Source: Bacillota bacterium (GTDB lineage Bacteria; Sysuimicrobiota; Sysuimicrobiia; Sysuimicrobiales; Segetimicrobiaceae). Taken from it: a stretch of 49,850 nucleotides of DNA. Made by a program: the position numbers and the translations under genes. The first letter of the stretch is position 1. Each line of letters starts with the position of its first letter. The notes under the pieces were generated by a model that did no database searches, was not told the DNA's origin, and saw only the letters and a list, made by a program, of their open reading frames with translations. Shown here piece by piece: positions 7,795 to 15,943 of the stretch. The stretch covers positions 1 through 49,850 of the forward strand of contig JAJPIA010000084.1 in NCBI GenBank assembly GCA_021324975.1. Reading direction: 5' to 3'.

Positions 7795-9092
7795 GCCCGG
7801 TCGGCTCCGCTCCGCGCGGCCCGCCGCCGGGAGAGGTCGACCCCGCCGCCGAGCTTGCGGGGTCCGTACTCCTCGAGGAGGATGTCGATCACCTGATCCA
7901 CGGTGACGACGCCGATGAGCCGTCCGCTCTCTTCGACGACCGGCACCGCGAGGAGGTCGTACTTGACCAGCGTCGCGGCGACGTCCGGGGCGCTGACGTC
8001 GGGACCCACCGTGATGACGTCGCGACGCATCACCGCGGAGACCTGGGTCTCCGGCCGCGCCGCGATGAGCGCGCGGATCGACAGCACGCCCACGAGCCGC
8101 TCGTGACCGTCCACGACGTAGAGGTAGTTGATCGCCTCCTCGTCGGGCTGGGTTTCCCGGAGACGAGCGAACACCTGCTCCACGGTCATCGACTCGGCGA
8201 GCGCGATGTACTCCGTCGTCATCGTCCCCGCGGCGGTGTCCGGCGGGTACTGCAACAGGCGGCTGACCTCTTCCGCCCGCTCCTCTTCCATGAGCGCGAT
8301 GAGCTCCTCGGCGCGGGCCTCCGGCAGCTCGCCGAGCACGTCGGCCGCCTCGTCGGGCGCCATCTCTTCCAGGATGTCCGAGGCCCGCTCGCTCGGGAGC
8401 TCCTGGATCACCGTCGCCTGCACGTCCGGCTCGGCTTCCTCCAACACGTCCGCCGCGCGCTCGTCCGGCAGCGCGGTCATCATCTCGACGCGCTCGTCGC
8501 GGTCCAGTTCCTCGAGCAGGTCCGCCAGGTCGGCGGGGTGGATGTCCTTGAGCTTCTGCCGGGAGATGCTGAGCTTGAGCGGTGTCATCGTCCCGCCGAG
8601 GACAGCCACGAGATTCCAAGGGATGACGCGCACGGCGAGCGTCCGCCCGGCTCGGGCCAGCATGCCGCTAACGAACGGCTCGAGCCCCAAACGGCGCAGA
8701 ATCGCGCGCGTCCCGACGTCCGCCCCGACGACGCGCACCTCCGACCCGGTCTGCCGCAGCTCGATGTCGTTGACCCGCACCACCTTGATGTCGTCCGTGT
8801 CGACGACCTGGCCGTCGAGGATGTCGTCGCGCAGCAGAATCTCATCCGGCTGCAGCGGCCGGGGCGAGAGATGACGCCGCTCCACCTTGAGCCGGATGCC
8901 CGACGCCGTGAGCTCGGCCACAGCATCCCAGGGAATGATCGCCACGCGGCTGCGGTCGCCCCGGAGCAGGATCCCCGTGATGCGGGGGAACCGCTCCGTG
9001 CCGTGGTAGATCACGAGATCCGACACGGTGTCGAACGCATCCCCGGTGGCGTCGTACACCGGTTTCCCGATCACCTCGCTCAGGTAGCCCAC
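7791..9092 (-). CDS. Soluble PRC-barrel / MgtE N-domain / CBS-pair protein
   Basis: A 433-residue cytoplasmic protein without membrane segments. A PRC-barrel domain lies at about residues 1-75 (GKPVYDATGDAFDTVSDLV) and a second PRC-like region at 85-165. The acidic superhelical MgtE_N domain is at about 185-285 (HPADLADLLEEL and repeats of the type LPDERAADVLEEAEPD). Two CBS motifs follow at about 290-345 and 350-410. In true MgtE these N and CBS domains sense Mg2+ and gate the channel, but the channel domain is absent here. The partner gene, overlapping by four bases, is the NRAMP-related transporter. The start is the GTG at 9092, preceded by GGAGAG. It overlaps the end of the GNAT gene by 13 bases. 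The longer frame up to 9671 is spurious. Confidence 0.88.
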   Translation of the reverse strand: MGYLSEVIGKPVYDATGDAFDTVSDLVIYHGTERFPRITGILLRGDRSRVAIIPWDAVAELTASGIRLKVERRHLSPRPLQPDEILLRDDILDGQVVDTDDIKVVRVNDIELRQTGSEVRVVGADVGTRAILRRLGLEPFVSGMLARAGRTLAVRVIPWNLVAVLGGTMTPLKLSISRQKLKDIHPADLADLLEELDRDERVEMMTALPDERAADVLEEAEPDVQATVIQELPSERASDILEEMAPDEAADVLGELPEARAEELIALMEEERAEEVSRLLQYPPDTAAGTMTTEYIALAESMTVEQVFARLRETQPDEEAINYLYVVDGHERLVGVLSIRALIAARPETQVSAVMRRDVITVGPDVSAPDVAATLVKYDLLAVPVVEESGRLIGVVTVDQVIDILLEEYGPRKLGGGVDLSRRRAARSGADRA

Positions 9093-9577
9093 GCCCCGCT
9101 CTCCGCGGTCAATTTCATCCGGTGCATGTACGTCGTGAATCCCAGACGCTCCCAAAACCTCACGGCGTCCGGGTTGCCCACGGCGACCGTCAACTCCACG
9201 AGGGATATCCGCCGGCCGCCGAACCACCGCAACAGCGCCTCGACGACCTCCCGTCCGATCCCGCGTCCCCGGCGTTCCGGAAGTGTGTAGACGTCCTGGA
9301 TCCAACCCCGGCGCTGCTCCCGAAACGACAGCGGCAGCACGTGGATCCGGCCGAGCGCGAACGAGACGATGCGATCGTCCTCCACGCCCACCATGACGCA
9401 GGCATCCGCGCTCTCGATCGTCTCGCGCAGGAATGCCGCGTACTCCCGCGAGGCCGGGCGAGTCACGGCGAGTGCAGGATCGAGCGCGCCGTGATGCGCG
9501 GCAAGGGCCTCCCACAATGGCAGGACATGCGGGATGTCGCGGAGCGTGGCAGGCCGGACCTGGACGTGCGCCGTCAT
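9080..9577 (-). CDS. GNAT family N-acetyltransferase
   Basis: A 165-residue protein with the GNAT fold. The N-terminal strand is VQVRPATLRDIPHV, the middle strands are CVMVGVEDDRIVSFALG, and the acetyl-CoA loop is RRGRGIGREVVEALL, matching the R/Q-x-x-G-x-G/A signature. NPDAVRFWERLGF is the usual final motif. It transfers an acetyl group to an unknown amine acceptor such as an antibiotic, polyamine, peptide or amino acid. It is the first gene of a minus-strand run followed by the PRC/MgtE_N/CBS protein (13-base overlap) and the NRAMP-type transporter, so it is probably co-transcribed with them, though nothing links its function to metal transport. Confidence 0.88.
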   Translation of the reverse strand: MTAHVQVRPATLRDIPHVLPLWEALAAHHGALDPALAVTRPASREYAAFLRETIESADACVMVGVEDDRIVSFALGRIHVLPLSFREQRRGWIQDVYTLPERRGRGIGREVVEALLRWFGGRRISLVELTVAVGNPDAVRFWERLGFTTYMHRMKLTAESGAWAT

Positions 9578-9759
9578 CGCGCGCTCGCCATCTTACATTC
9601 CGCCTGCCGGCGCGCGCTCCTGCCGGCCCCCGGCGCGCCGGCGCCGCGCTACGCTCACCGGTCGCGGGCAAACACTCGGTTAAGATCCGCGAAAGGCTCC
9701 GCGCACACGGCCACTCCCGGAGGGAACGCAGCCGGCGCGGCGTCGAATACGGGGCGGGT

Positions 9760-10596
9760 ATGCCTGCGTTGTCGGAGTATGTCTGCGCCGCGCTGCGCGC
9801 GGTGGGCGCCGCGGGGGCGATCCAACGAGCGTTGCTCGGGCGGACGCACGTGGATTACAAGGGCCCCCAGGATCCCGTCACCGAGGCCGATCGTGCCGCG
9901 GAGCGGGCGATCCTCGAGGTCCTGCGCGAGGCGTTCCCGGGGCACGCCTTCATCGGCGAAGAGGGCGGGCGCGTGGGCGCGTCGGAGTACACGTGGCTGA
10001 TCGATCCGCTCGACGGCACCCATAACTACGCCCATGCCTTCCCCTGGTTCGCGGTGAGCATCGCGCTCAGGCACGGCGCCGATCTCCTCTGCGGCGTCGT
10101 GCTCAACACCATGCTGCGGGAGGTATACGCGGCCGAACGCGGCACCGGCGCGTTCGTGGCGCCCGTGGAGACGCCGTACGAGGACACGGATTGGACGAGG
10201 ATCCCGGGGTGGCGCAGGATCCGGGTGTCCCCGACCGCTCGCCTGCAGGACGCGACGCTGTGCACCGGGTTCCGCCACCCGTTTGAGCCGGAACGGATCA
10301 ACCTGGACCACTTCACGAACATGCTGGGGCGCGCGGCGCGGGTGCGGGAGATCGGCTCGGCGGCGCTCAGCCTGGCCGCGGTGGCCCACGGCCGCATCGA
10401 AGGCTACTGGGAGATCGGTCCGCGCGAGTGGGACTTTGCGGCAGGGATGCTCCTCGTCGCCGAGGCCGGCGGCCGGACGACGGACCTGCGCGGCCGGCCC
10501 GCCGAGGCGGGACGGCGGCAGATCCTGGCCACGAACGGGGCGATCCACGACGAGGTCGTGGCGCTCCTGGCCGAGGGACGCAGCGCGCTGGATTGA
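9760..10596 (+). CDS. Inositol monophosphatase family protein
   Basis: A 278-residue Mg2+-dependent phosphatase of the IMPase/FBPase/CysQ superfamily. Metal and catalytic motifs are Glu67-Glu68 in GEEGG, Asp82-Pro-Leu-Asp85-Gly in DPLDGTHNY, and WDFAAG near residue 226 followed by VAEAGG. The DPVTEAD motif near residue 40 is also typical. Substrates in the family include myo-inositol 1-phosphate, histidinol phosphate, fructose bisphosphate and PAP, and the sequence alone does not choose. The ATG at 9760 gives a standard N-terminus; the frame further upstream has no homology. It is divergent from the GNAT gene and precedes endonuclease III by 95 bases. Confidence 0.9.
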   Translation: MPALSEYVCAALRAVGAAGAIQRALLGRTHVDYKGPQDPVTEADRAAERAILEVLREAFPGHAFIGEEGGRVGASEYTWLIDPLDGTHNYAHAFPWFAVSIALRHGADLLCGVVLNTMLREVYAAERGTGAFVAPVETPYEDTDWTRIPGWRRIRVSPTARLQDATLCTGFRHPFEPERINLDHFTNMLGRAARVREIGSAALSLAAVAHGRIEGYWEIGPREWDFAAGMLLVAEAGGRTTDLRGRPAEAGRRQILATNGAIHDEVVALLAEGRSALD

Positions 10597-10691
10597 AAGG
10601 CCCGAGCGCGTGGGCCGCTCGCCGCGTTGCGCGCAGACGCGCTCCTTAAATTGACACCAATTCGAGGCCCGGCTACATTGAGAATCGTGAC

Positions 10692-11537
10692 GTGCCGTTG
10701 AGTCCGCGTGAGGCCGCCCGCCGGACCCGCACCGTGCGTAGGGTCGCGGCCGCCGGCGGCGCCCGGCCGGCGACGCGCCGCGGGCAGGTGCCGGCGGGAC
10801 GCGGGCTTCCGCGGGAGACCGTGGCGGCGCGGAGCGGGCGCGCACTCGAGATCGTGCGCCGGCTCCGGGCACGGTATCCCGAGGCGCGCATCCCCCTGCG
10901 GCACACGAACCCCTTCCAGCTCCTCGTGGCGACGATCCTGTCGGCACAGTCGACCGATGCGCAGGTCAACCGCGTCACGCCCACGCTCTTCCGGCGGTAC
11001 CGGGCGCCCGCCGACTTCGCCGGCGCGCCGGTCCGGGAGCTGGAGGGGCTGATCCACAGCACCGGGTTCTTCCACGCCAAGGCGCGGGCGATCCAGGCCT
11101 GCTCTCGCGCGCTCCTGGAGCGTTACGGCGGCCAGGTGCCCCGCGCGATGGACGCCCTGACAACCCTGCCCGGCGTCGGGCGCAAGACGGCGAACGTTGT
11201 GCTGAGCGGCTTCGGCATTCCCGGCATCGTGGTGGACACCCACGTGCGCCGGCTCTCCCAGCGCCTCGCGCTGACGCCCCACGACGATCCAGACAAGATC
11301 GAACAGGATCTCATGCCGCTCGTCCCGCGCGAAGAATGGAGCACGTTCTCGCTGCGGCTGATCTACCTCGGCCGCGAGGTGTGCACCGCGCGCCGGCCGG
11401 CGTGTTCCGCGTGTCCGCTCGCGGAGGTCTGCCCGTCGAGCCGGTACGGCGGGGTCCCGCCGTGGATGGCAGGGCGGTCCCCGCGCGGGAACCCGAGCAC
11501 CCGCGCGGCCGCAGGGCCGGCCGGGCGGAGCCCATGA
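10692..11537 (+). CDS. nth: Endonuclease III
   Basis: A 281-residue DNA glycosylase/AP lyase that removes oxidised pyrimidines in base excision repair. The helix-hairpin-helix is LPGVGRKTANVV with catalytic Lys165. The catalytic aspartate is Asp182 in VDTHVRRLSQR. The 4Fe-4S loop has Cys231, Cys238, Cys241 and Cys247. The core is normal in size, but about 45 extra basic residues precede the usual start and about 30 follow the cluster. The GTG at 10692 therefore may be too early; residues near 47-53 (ARSGRALEIV) would fit a shorter start. The gene lies about 370 bases from MutY, which points toward it from the other strand, so two glycosylases for oxidative damage sit together. Confidence 0.93.
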   Translation: MPLSPREAARRTRTVRRVAAAGGARPATRRGQVPAGRGLPRETVAARSGRALEIVRRLRARYPEARIPLRHTNPFQLLVATILSAQSTDAQVNRVTPTLFRRYRAPADFAGAPVRELEGLIHSTGFFHAKARAIQACSRALLERYGGQVPRAMDALTTLPGVGRKTANVVLSGFGIPGIVVDTHVRRLSQRLALTPHDDPDKIEQDLMPLVPREEWSTFSLRLIYLGREVCTARRPACSACPLAEVCPSSRYGGVPPWMAGRSPRGNPSTRAAAGPAGRSP

Positions 11538-11666
11538 GGGGCTTGCTCACTGCAGGCGGCGATCGGACTTAATGCATCCGAGTGCCTCGATGGCTCTCTC
11601 GTGCGCATTCTTGGGAGGTACCGCGGGGTAAAGTGGGTCACTCCGAACCTATCAGGGCCGAGTCTT

Positions 11667-11888
11667 CTAAGGCACCTCCCGCGTGAGCGCTCTTTTGCCC
11701 GAAGAGGGGACGACATAAGAACCCGGGATGCCGGTGTCGAGCGTAGCAAGTTTCGCGTCATGGGCCTCCGCTAGTTGCAGCAGGTGCGCGTCCGTGGTCC
11801 GCGAGTGATGGTGACACCATTCCGGGAACCCCCGGGCTGACCGGTCGTCGGGCAGGAATCTGTGGCGCGGTCCCAGCGAATTTACCAT
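11667..11888 (-). pseudogene. VapC-like PIN-domain toxin, C-terminal remnant
   Basis: These 73 codons resemble only the C-terminal half of a VapC-type PIN ribonuclease. HRFLPDD matches the usual 'HRFWPDD' strand, TTDAHLLQLAEAHDAKLATLD matches the 'TDAYLLALA...GGRLATLD' helix-strand, and the last two PIN acidic residues are present. The N-terminal half, with the first catalytic Asp, is missing, and MutY coding sequence begins only 17 bases upstream. No VapB antitoxin gene is next to it. I read it as a decayed toxin-antitoxin locus, not an active toxin. It lies between nth and mutY. Confidence 0.7.
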
Positions 11889-11905
11889 GCTCGCCAGGGT
11901 GTCAT

Positions 11906-12589
11906 TCAGGCGCGCCCTTCAGCGAGCGGGAACGAGGCGCACGCCTTCGCCACGGGACAGTGCCGGCAGCGCGGGCGCCGCGACGTGCACACGGTCGCCC
12001 CCAGGTCCATCAGCCCCTGGTTGAAGTCGTACGCGTGCCCGCGCGGCAGGACGTCCTCCGCCAGCGCCCACAGCGCCCGCTCGGACGGCCGGGCGGCGTC
12101 GCCGGCAAAGACCCGGCGCAGCACGCGGCGCACGTTGGTGTCGAGGATCGGCGCGTCCTGCCGGAACGCAAAGCTCAGCATGGCGCCGGCCGTGTACGGA
12201 CCGATGCCCGGCAGCGCGAGCAGCTCGCTGCGCGTGCGGGGCAGACGGCCGCGGTACCGGCGGACGGCTTCACGCGCGATGGCGCGCAGCCGGATGGGCC
12301 GGGCATTGTAACCGAGCGGGTACCACGCCTCGCGCACCTCGCGCGCGCCCGCGCCGGCAAGCGCCTCGATCGATGGATACCGGCGAAGCCATTCACGATA
12401 CTTCGGAATGACGCGGGGCACCTGCGTCTGCTGCAGCATGATTTCCGAGACCAGAATGTGGTAGGGATTCCGCGTGCGCCGCCACGGCAGGTCGCGGTGC
12501 TGGCGCCGGTACCAGGCCAGCAGCCGGCGTTGAAACGAGCGCCGCCGGGCCTGCGTTACCGCGATCCGCTCTGCGTCGCGCCGGCTCAC
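11906..12589 (-). CDS. mutY: A/G-specific adenine glycosylase, short form
   Basis: A 227-residue glycosylase of the HhH-GPD family. MutY removes adenine mispaired with 8-oxoguanine. Catalytic Glu49 is in SEIMLQQTQV, a MutY hallmark. Tyr132 is in LPGIGPYTAGAM, where endonuclease III carries its lysine. Asp150 is in LDTNVRRVL, and the 4Fe-4S cysteines are 201, 208, 211 and 217. The protein stops just after the cluster, so the C-terminal NUDIX-like 8-oxoG recognition domain of typical 350-residue MutY is absent. The start is the GTG at 12589, which overlaps the stop of the upstream propeller gene (GTGA). The extra N-terminal frame up to 12730 is a shadow of that gene. Confidence 0.88.
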   Translation of the reverse strand: MSRRDAERIAVTQARRRSFQRRLLAWYRRQHRDLPWRRTRNPYHILVSEIMLQQTQVPRVIPKYREWLRRYPSIEALAGAGAREVREAWYPLGYNARPIRLRAIAREAVRRYRGRLPRTRSELLALPGIGPYTAGAMLSFAFRQDAPILDTNVRRVLRRVFAGDAARPSERALWALAEDVLPRGHAYDFNQGLMDLGATVCTSRRPRCRHCPVAKACASFPLAEGRA

Positions 12590-13794
12590 CTCGGCGGCAC
12601 CCGCGCGTATTCGACCCGGGACAGGTGCCCGGCGGTGTGGGTCCACACGACCGCCGCGGCGGCTCCATCGGCCGCGACCGCGGGGAACGTGTTGCCGCCG
12701 TCGCCGGTGACCCGCCGGACCGGTCCCCACGTCCCCGCATGCCGGCGGAGGTAGATCTGGCCGTCATCCTGGTCCCAGACGACGTAAACGGCGCCCGACG
12801 ACGTCACGGCTACGGACGGATGGCGGGCCGGCATCGTCCCCGTGGACAGCGTGACGGGTCCCTGCCACGTCCCGCCCGCCCGGCTCGCGTACACGATCGC
12901 GGAGTTGAGATCGGTGTGCGCCTCCCACGCGAGCGAGACCCGGCCCTGAGCATCCGCGGCCAGGTCCGGGTTGAACTGATCCGAGCCCGTGTGAAAGACT
13001 CCCTCGGGCGCGCTCCACGCCCCGTGGCCGCGTTCGGCGTAACGGACCTGATAGGCGCGCCCGTCGTACTGATACCAGGCGGCGAACACCCGGCCGTCCG
13101 GAGCCGTCGCGATCGCCGCGTTGACGGAATCGGGAACCCCCGTGGAAATCAGCAGCGGCGAGGACCAGACGCGCCCGTCGAACGCCACGTAGTAGATCTC
13201 GTAGACGGACCCGTGGCGCGTATACGCCGGCACACCGCCGCCGCGGATGCCGTACCATGCCACCTGCGGCCGGCCCGCGCTGTCGACCGCGAGGCCGGGG
13301 TAACCCGCGTAGCCGCTGGCTGGTGAGATCCGCTCCTGCGGGCCGAGCCAGCGGCCGGCCCACACGCGGTAGTAGATCTTGCCGACGCCGTCGTCGTACC
13401 GGGTCCAGGTGACGTGGAGACGGCCCGCCGGATCGAGCGCAATCGCGGGGAGCCGCGACGGCCACGGGCCGTCGCTCGCCTGCGCCAGCCCGGCCCAGTG
13501 AGCGCCGCCATCCCGCGAGCGCGCAAGATACACTTGGGCGCCGCCACGCACCGCGCCGACGTACGCCACCACCAGGCCCGCGGCGTCGCGCGTTAGCTTC
13601 ACCTGATTGTTGGACGCCGTCGCGTCCTCCGTCGCGCCGCCGGCGACGATGACCGGGGGTCCCGGCGCACCGGCCGCCGCCCGAGCGACACGCGGAACGG
13701 AGGAGAGAACGAAGGACAGACACAGCCAGGCGGCGATGGCGAGACCGAAGACGGCGCGCACAATGGAGACCCATTGGCCGGCGGGCGGGGGCAT
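12586..13794 (-). CDS. Secreted beta-propeller (sialidase/BNR-like) protein
   Basis: A 402-residue protein with an N-terminal signal peptide or anchor (hydrophobic residues about 12-40, ending near ARAAAG). The remainder consists of repeated beta-propeller blades. The recurring patterns are 'VYLARSRDGGAHW', 'PAIALDPAGRLHVTW', 'GLAVDSAGRPQVAWYG', 'DLAADAQGRVSLAWEA' and 'SVAVTSSGAVYVVWD', about every 55 residues. This resembles BNR/sialidase-like six-bladed folds. The sialidase catalytic arginine triad and Asp boxes are not clearly present, so I do not infer enzyme activity; binding or a structural role on the cell surface is as likely. It overlaps mutY by four bases, an odd pairing of a secreted protein with a repair enzyme. 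Confidence 0.75.
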   Translation of the reverse strand: MPPPAGQWVSIVRAVFGLAIAAWLCLSFVLSSVPRVARAAAGAPGPPVIVAGGATEDATASNNQVKLTRDAAGLVVAYVGAVRGGAQVYLARSRDGGAHWAGLAQASDGPWPSRLPAIALDPAGRLHVTWTRYDDGVGKIYYRVWAGRWLGPQERISPASGYAGYPGLAVDSAGRPQVAWYGIRGGGVPAYTRHGSVYEIYYVAFDGRVWSSPLLISTGVPDSVNAAIATAPDGRVFAAWYQYDGRAYQVRYAERGHGAWSAPEGVFHTGSDQFNPDLAADAQGRVSLAWEAHTDLNSAIVYASRAGGTWQGPVTLSTGTMPARHPSVAVTSSGAVYVVWDQDDGQIYLRRHAGTWGPVRRVTGDGGNTFPAVAADGAAAAVVWTHTAGHLSRVEYARVPPR

Positions 13795-13857
13795 CCCTTC
13801 GCCTCATGCGCCGGCCCGGCGCCAGCGCGCGCCCACCGGGAAGAGTTCCCGCGGCGC

Positions 13858-13866
13858 TGGTATAAT
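13858..13866 (+). promoter_or_regulatory. Extended -10 promoter of ndk
   Basis: TGG followed by a perfect TATAAT (13861-13866) forms an extended -10 element about 70 bases before the ndk ATG. No good -35 hexamer is seen, as expected for extended -10 promoters. Confidence 0.6.
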
Positions 13867-13936
13867 AGCCCACTGGTACACGCCGGCGCGGCGGTCGGTT
13901 TCAGCACGCGCCGCGATCGCGACCCGGGAGGGCTGA

Positions 13937-14566
13937 ATGCAGGACATTCGCAACGAACGTACGTTGATCCTGATCAAGCCGGACGGCGTGCAGCGCGCGC
14001 TCATCGGCGAGATCCTCGCGCGTCTCGAACGCGTGGGGCTCAAGGTGGTCGCTCTCAAGCTGGTGCGCGCGGAGCGCCGCATCCTCGAGCGGCACTACAC
14101 CACCGATGAAGCGTGGGTGCGCACGATCGGCGGCAAGACCCGCGAGGCGTTCGAGAGCTACGGGCTGGACGTCAAGCAAATGATGGGGACGGACGATCCG
14201 CTCGCGATCGGCCGGCAGGTGCGCGAGTGGCTGATCGACTTCATGCTGACATCGCCCGTGGTGGCGGCGGTGCTCGAGGGCGTGCACGCCGTGAGCGTGG
14301 CGCGCAAGGTGGTGGGGAACACGCTGCCGCTCTTCGCCGCGCCGGGCACGATTCGGGGGGACTTGTCGGCCGACGCCCCCACGGTCGCCAACGCCGCGCG
14401 CCGGCCCGTGCGCAACCTCATTCACGCGTCCGGCACGGTCGACGAAGCCGCGCACGAGGTCGGGCTGTGGTTTGCGCCGGAGGAGATCCACACGTACCGT
14501 CGGGCCGACGAGGACGTCATCTTCGGCGAGGCGGAAGTCCGGCGCGGCACCGCGTCGCGGACGTAA
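13937..14566 (+). CDS. ndk: Nucleoside-diphosphate kinase, long form with insertion
   Basis: A 209-residue NDP kinase that transfers the gamma-phosphate from NTPs to NDPs through a phosphohistidine. Lys14 in LIKPDGVQR, His163 in NLIHASGTVDEA and the PGTIRGDL loop (136-143) identify it. Most bacterial Ndk proteins are 135-150 residues long. Here about 45 extra residues (about 58-102) sit between the HY of helix alpha-2 and the SPVV strand, and a few more precede the catalytic histidine (about 144-158). The sequence is otherwise canonical. The first gene of a plus-strand run, it is 132 bases from the next gene and has its own extended -10 promoter. Confidence 0.95.
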   Translation: MQDIRNERTLILIKPDGVQRALIGEILARLERVGLKVVALKLVRAERRILERHYTTDEAWVRTIGGKTREAFESYGLDVKQMMGTDDPLAIGRQVREWLIDFMLTSPVVAAVLEGVHAVSVARKVVGNTLPLFAAPGTIRGDLSADAPTVANAARRPVRNLIHASGTVDEAAHEVGLWFAPEEIHTYRRADEDVIFGEAEVRRGTASRT

Positions 14567-14698
14567 GCACAGCCGCTGAGACCCCGGCGGATCCGTCCGT
14601 GAACCCGGCACGGACGGCACGCGCCGTCCCGTGCGCCGCCGATGCGCCGCAACGGTGCGCGGCGAGGGGCGCTCTCCGGCATCGTCGAAGATGATCCT

Positions 14699-15943
14699 GT
14701 GAACCGGCGCATTCTCGCGACGCTCAGCTACGGGCATCTCGCCACCGACCTTCCGCAAGGCGCCATCCCGGCGCTGCTGCCGTTGTTCCGCTCGGAGTAC
14801 CACCTCTCGTACACCCAGCTCGGCCTCATCGTGCTGCTCGCGAACGTGAGCTCGTCGGTGATTCAGCCGCTGTTCGGCGTCCTGAGCGACCGGATGAAGA
14901 TGTACTGGCTGATGCCGGCCGGCACGCTCGTCGCCAGCGCCGGCATGCTCCTCGCCGTCGCGGCGGCCCGGCAGTACCCGACCGTGGTCGCGATGATCTT
15001 CCTGTCCGGGCTGGGCGTCGCGGCGTTTCACCCCGAAGGGTACAAGTACGCGGGGCTCGCGAGCGGCGCGGGACGCGCGACGGGCATGTCTTATTTCTCC
15101 GTCGGCGGCAACCTCGGCTACGGCCTCGGACCGCTGGCGACCACCGTCGCGATCGCATCGTGGGGCAAGTACGGGATCGCCTACGGCCTCCCGCTCGCCG
15201 TCACCGCGTCGATCATGATGTGGCGGGTCGTCTCGCCGTGGGCGGCCTCCGGCCCGGGCGCGGAGGCGCTCCCCGGCAGCGCGGCGCCCGCACGACGGCC
15301 GGTCCGGGCGCACGCCGGGCGGACGGCCGTGTGGATCGTCGGCTTGCTCGTCACATTCGTCGTGCTCCGCTCGTGGGTGCAGGTGGGCACGGCGAGCTAC
15401 ATCCCGCTGTACTTCACGGGCGTGCGGCACATGAACGCCACGTATGCCGGCTTGCTGGTGAGCGTCTTCCTGGCGGCCGGCGGCATGGGAACGCTGCTCG
15501 GCGGCATCGCGGCGGACCGGTGGGGGCACCGCACCATGCTCATCATCTCCATGGCGATCCTGCCGCCGTTCCTGTGGCTGCTCCCCAGAACCGCGGGCAT
15601 CTGGCCGGTGCTCGCCGCCCTCATCGGCGGCATGGCGGTGGTCAGCACGTTCGCGGTCGCGATGGTGATGGCGCAAAACGTCATCCCGGAGCGCATCGGG
15701 CTCATCTCCGGCTTGATCATCGGCTTCGCCGTGGGCATGGGCGGGGTCGGCACGACGCTGCTCGGCGGGATCGCCGACCGCTGGGGCGTGCTCCGGGCCA
15801 TGGATGTGACGGCGCTGCTGCCTGCCGCGGCGCTTGCGATCGCGCTCGTGTTGCCCAAGGACGCCCGGACCGAGCGGAACTCCGCGCCGCGCTCGCGGCG
15901 TACCAGTATGAGCGGCGCGGATGCGCCCGCAGGAGGATCGTGA
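14699..15943 (+). CDS. MFS transporter, fosmidomycin-resistance (Fsr)-like
   Basis: A 414-residue, 12-helix major facilitator. The N-terminus NRRILATLSYGHLATD followed by QGAIPALLPLF is the signature of the Fsr subgroup, and FGVLSDR is the loop 2-3 motif. Fsr-type pumps export drugs by proton antiport, but relatives of unknown substrate are common. I take the GTG at 14699, which aligns with the family start; an ATG at 14642 is in frame but adds 19 residues without homology. The stop overlaps the ATG of the following hydrolase (TGATG), so the two are translationally coupled and belong to the sugar-acid gene run that follows. Import or export of a sugar acid is a reasonable alternative role. 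Confidence 0.87.
   Translation: MNRRILATLSYGHLATDLPQGAIPALLPLFRSEYHLSYTQLGLIVLLANVSSSVIQPLFGVLSDRMKMYWLMPAGTLVASAGMLLAVAAARQYPTVVAMIFLSGLGVAAFHPEGYKYAGLASGAGRATGMSYFSVGGNLGYGLGPLATTVAIASWGKYGIAYGLPLAVTASIMMWRVVSPWAASGPGAEALPGSAAPARRPVRAHAGRTAVWIVGLLVTFVVLRSWVQVGTASYIPLYFTGVRHMNATYAGLLVSVFLAAGGMGTLLGGIAADRWGHRTMLIISMAILPPFLWLLPRTAGIWPVLAALIGGMAVVSTFAVAMVMAQNVIPERIGLISGLIIGFAVGMGGVGTTLLGGIADRWGVLRAMDVTALLPAAALAIALVLPKDARTERNSAPRSRRTSMSGADAPAGGS

Noticed and set aside
11667-11888. An active VapBC toxin-antitoxin system
   Set aside because: Only the C-terminal half of the PIN domain is present and no antitoxin gene adjoins it.
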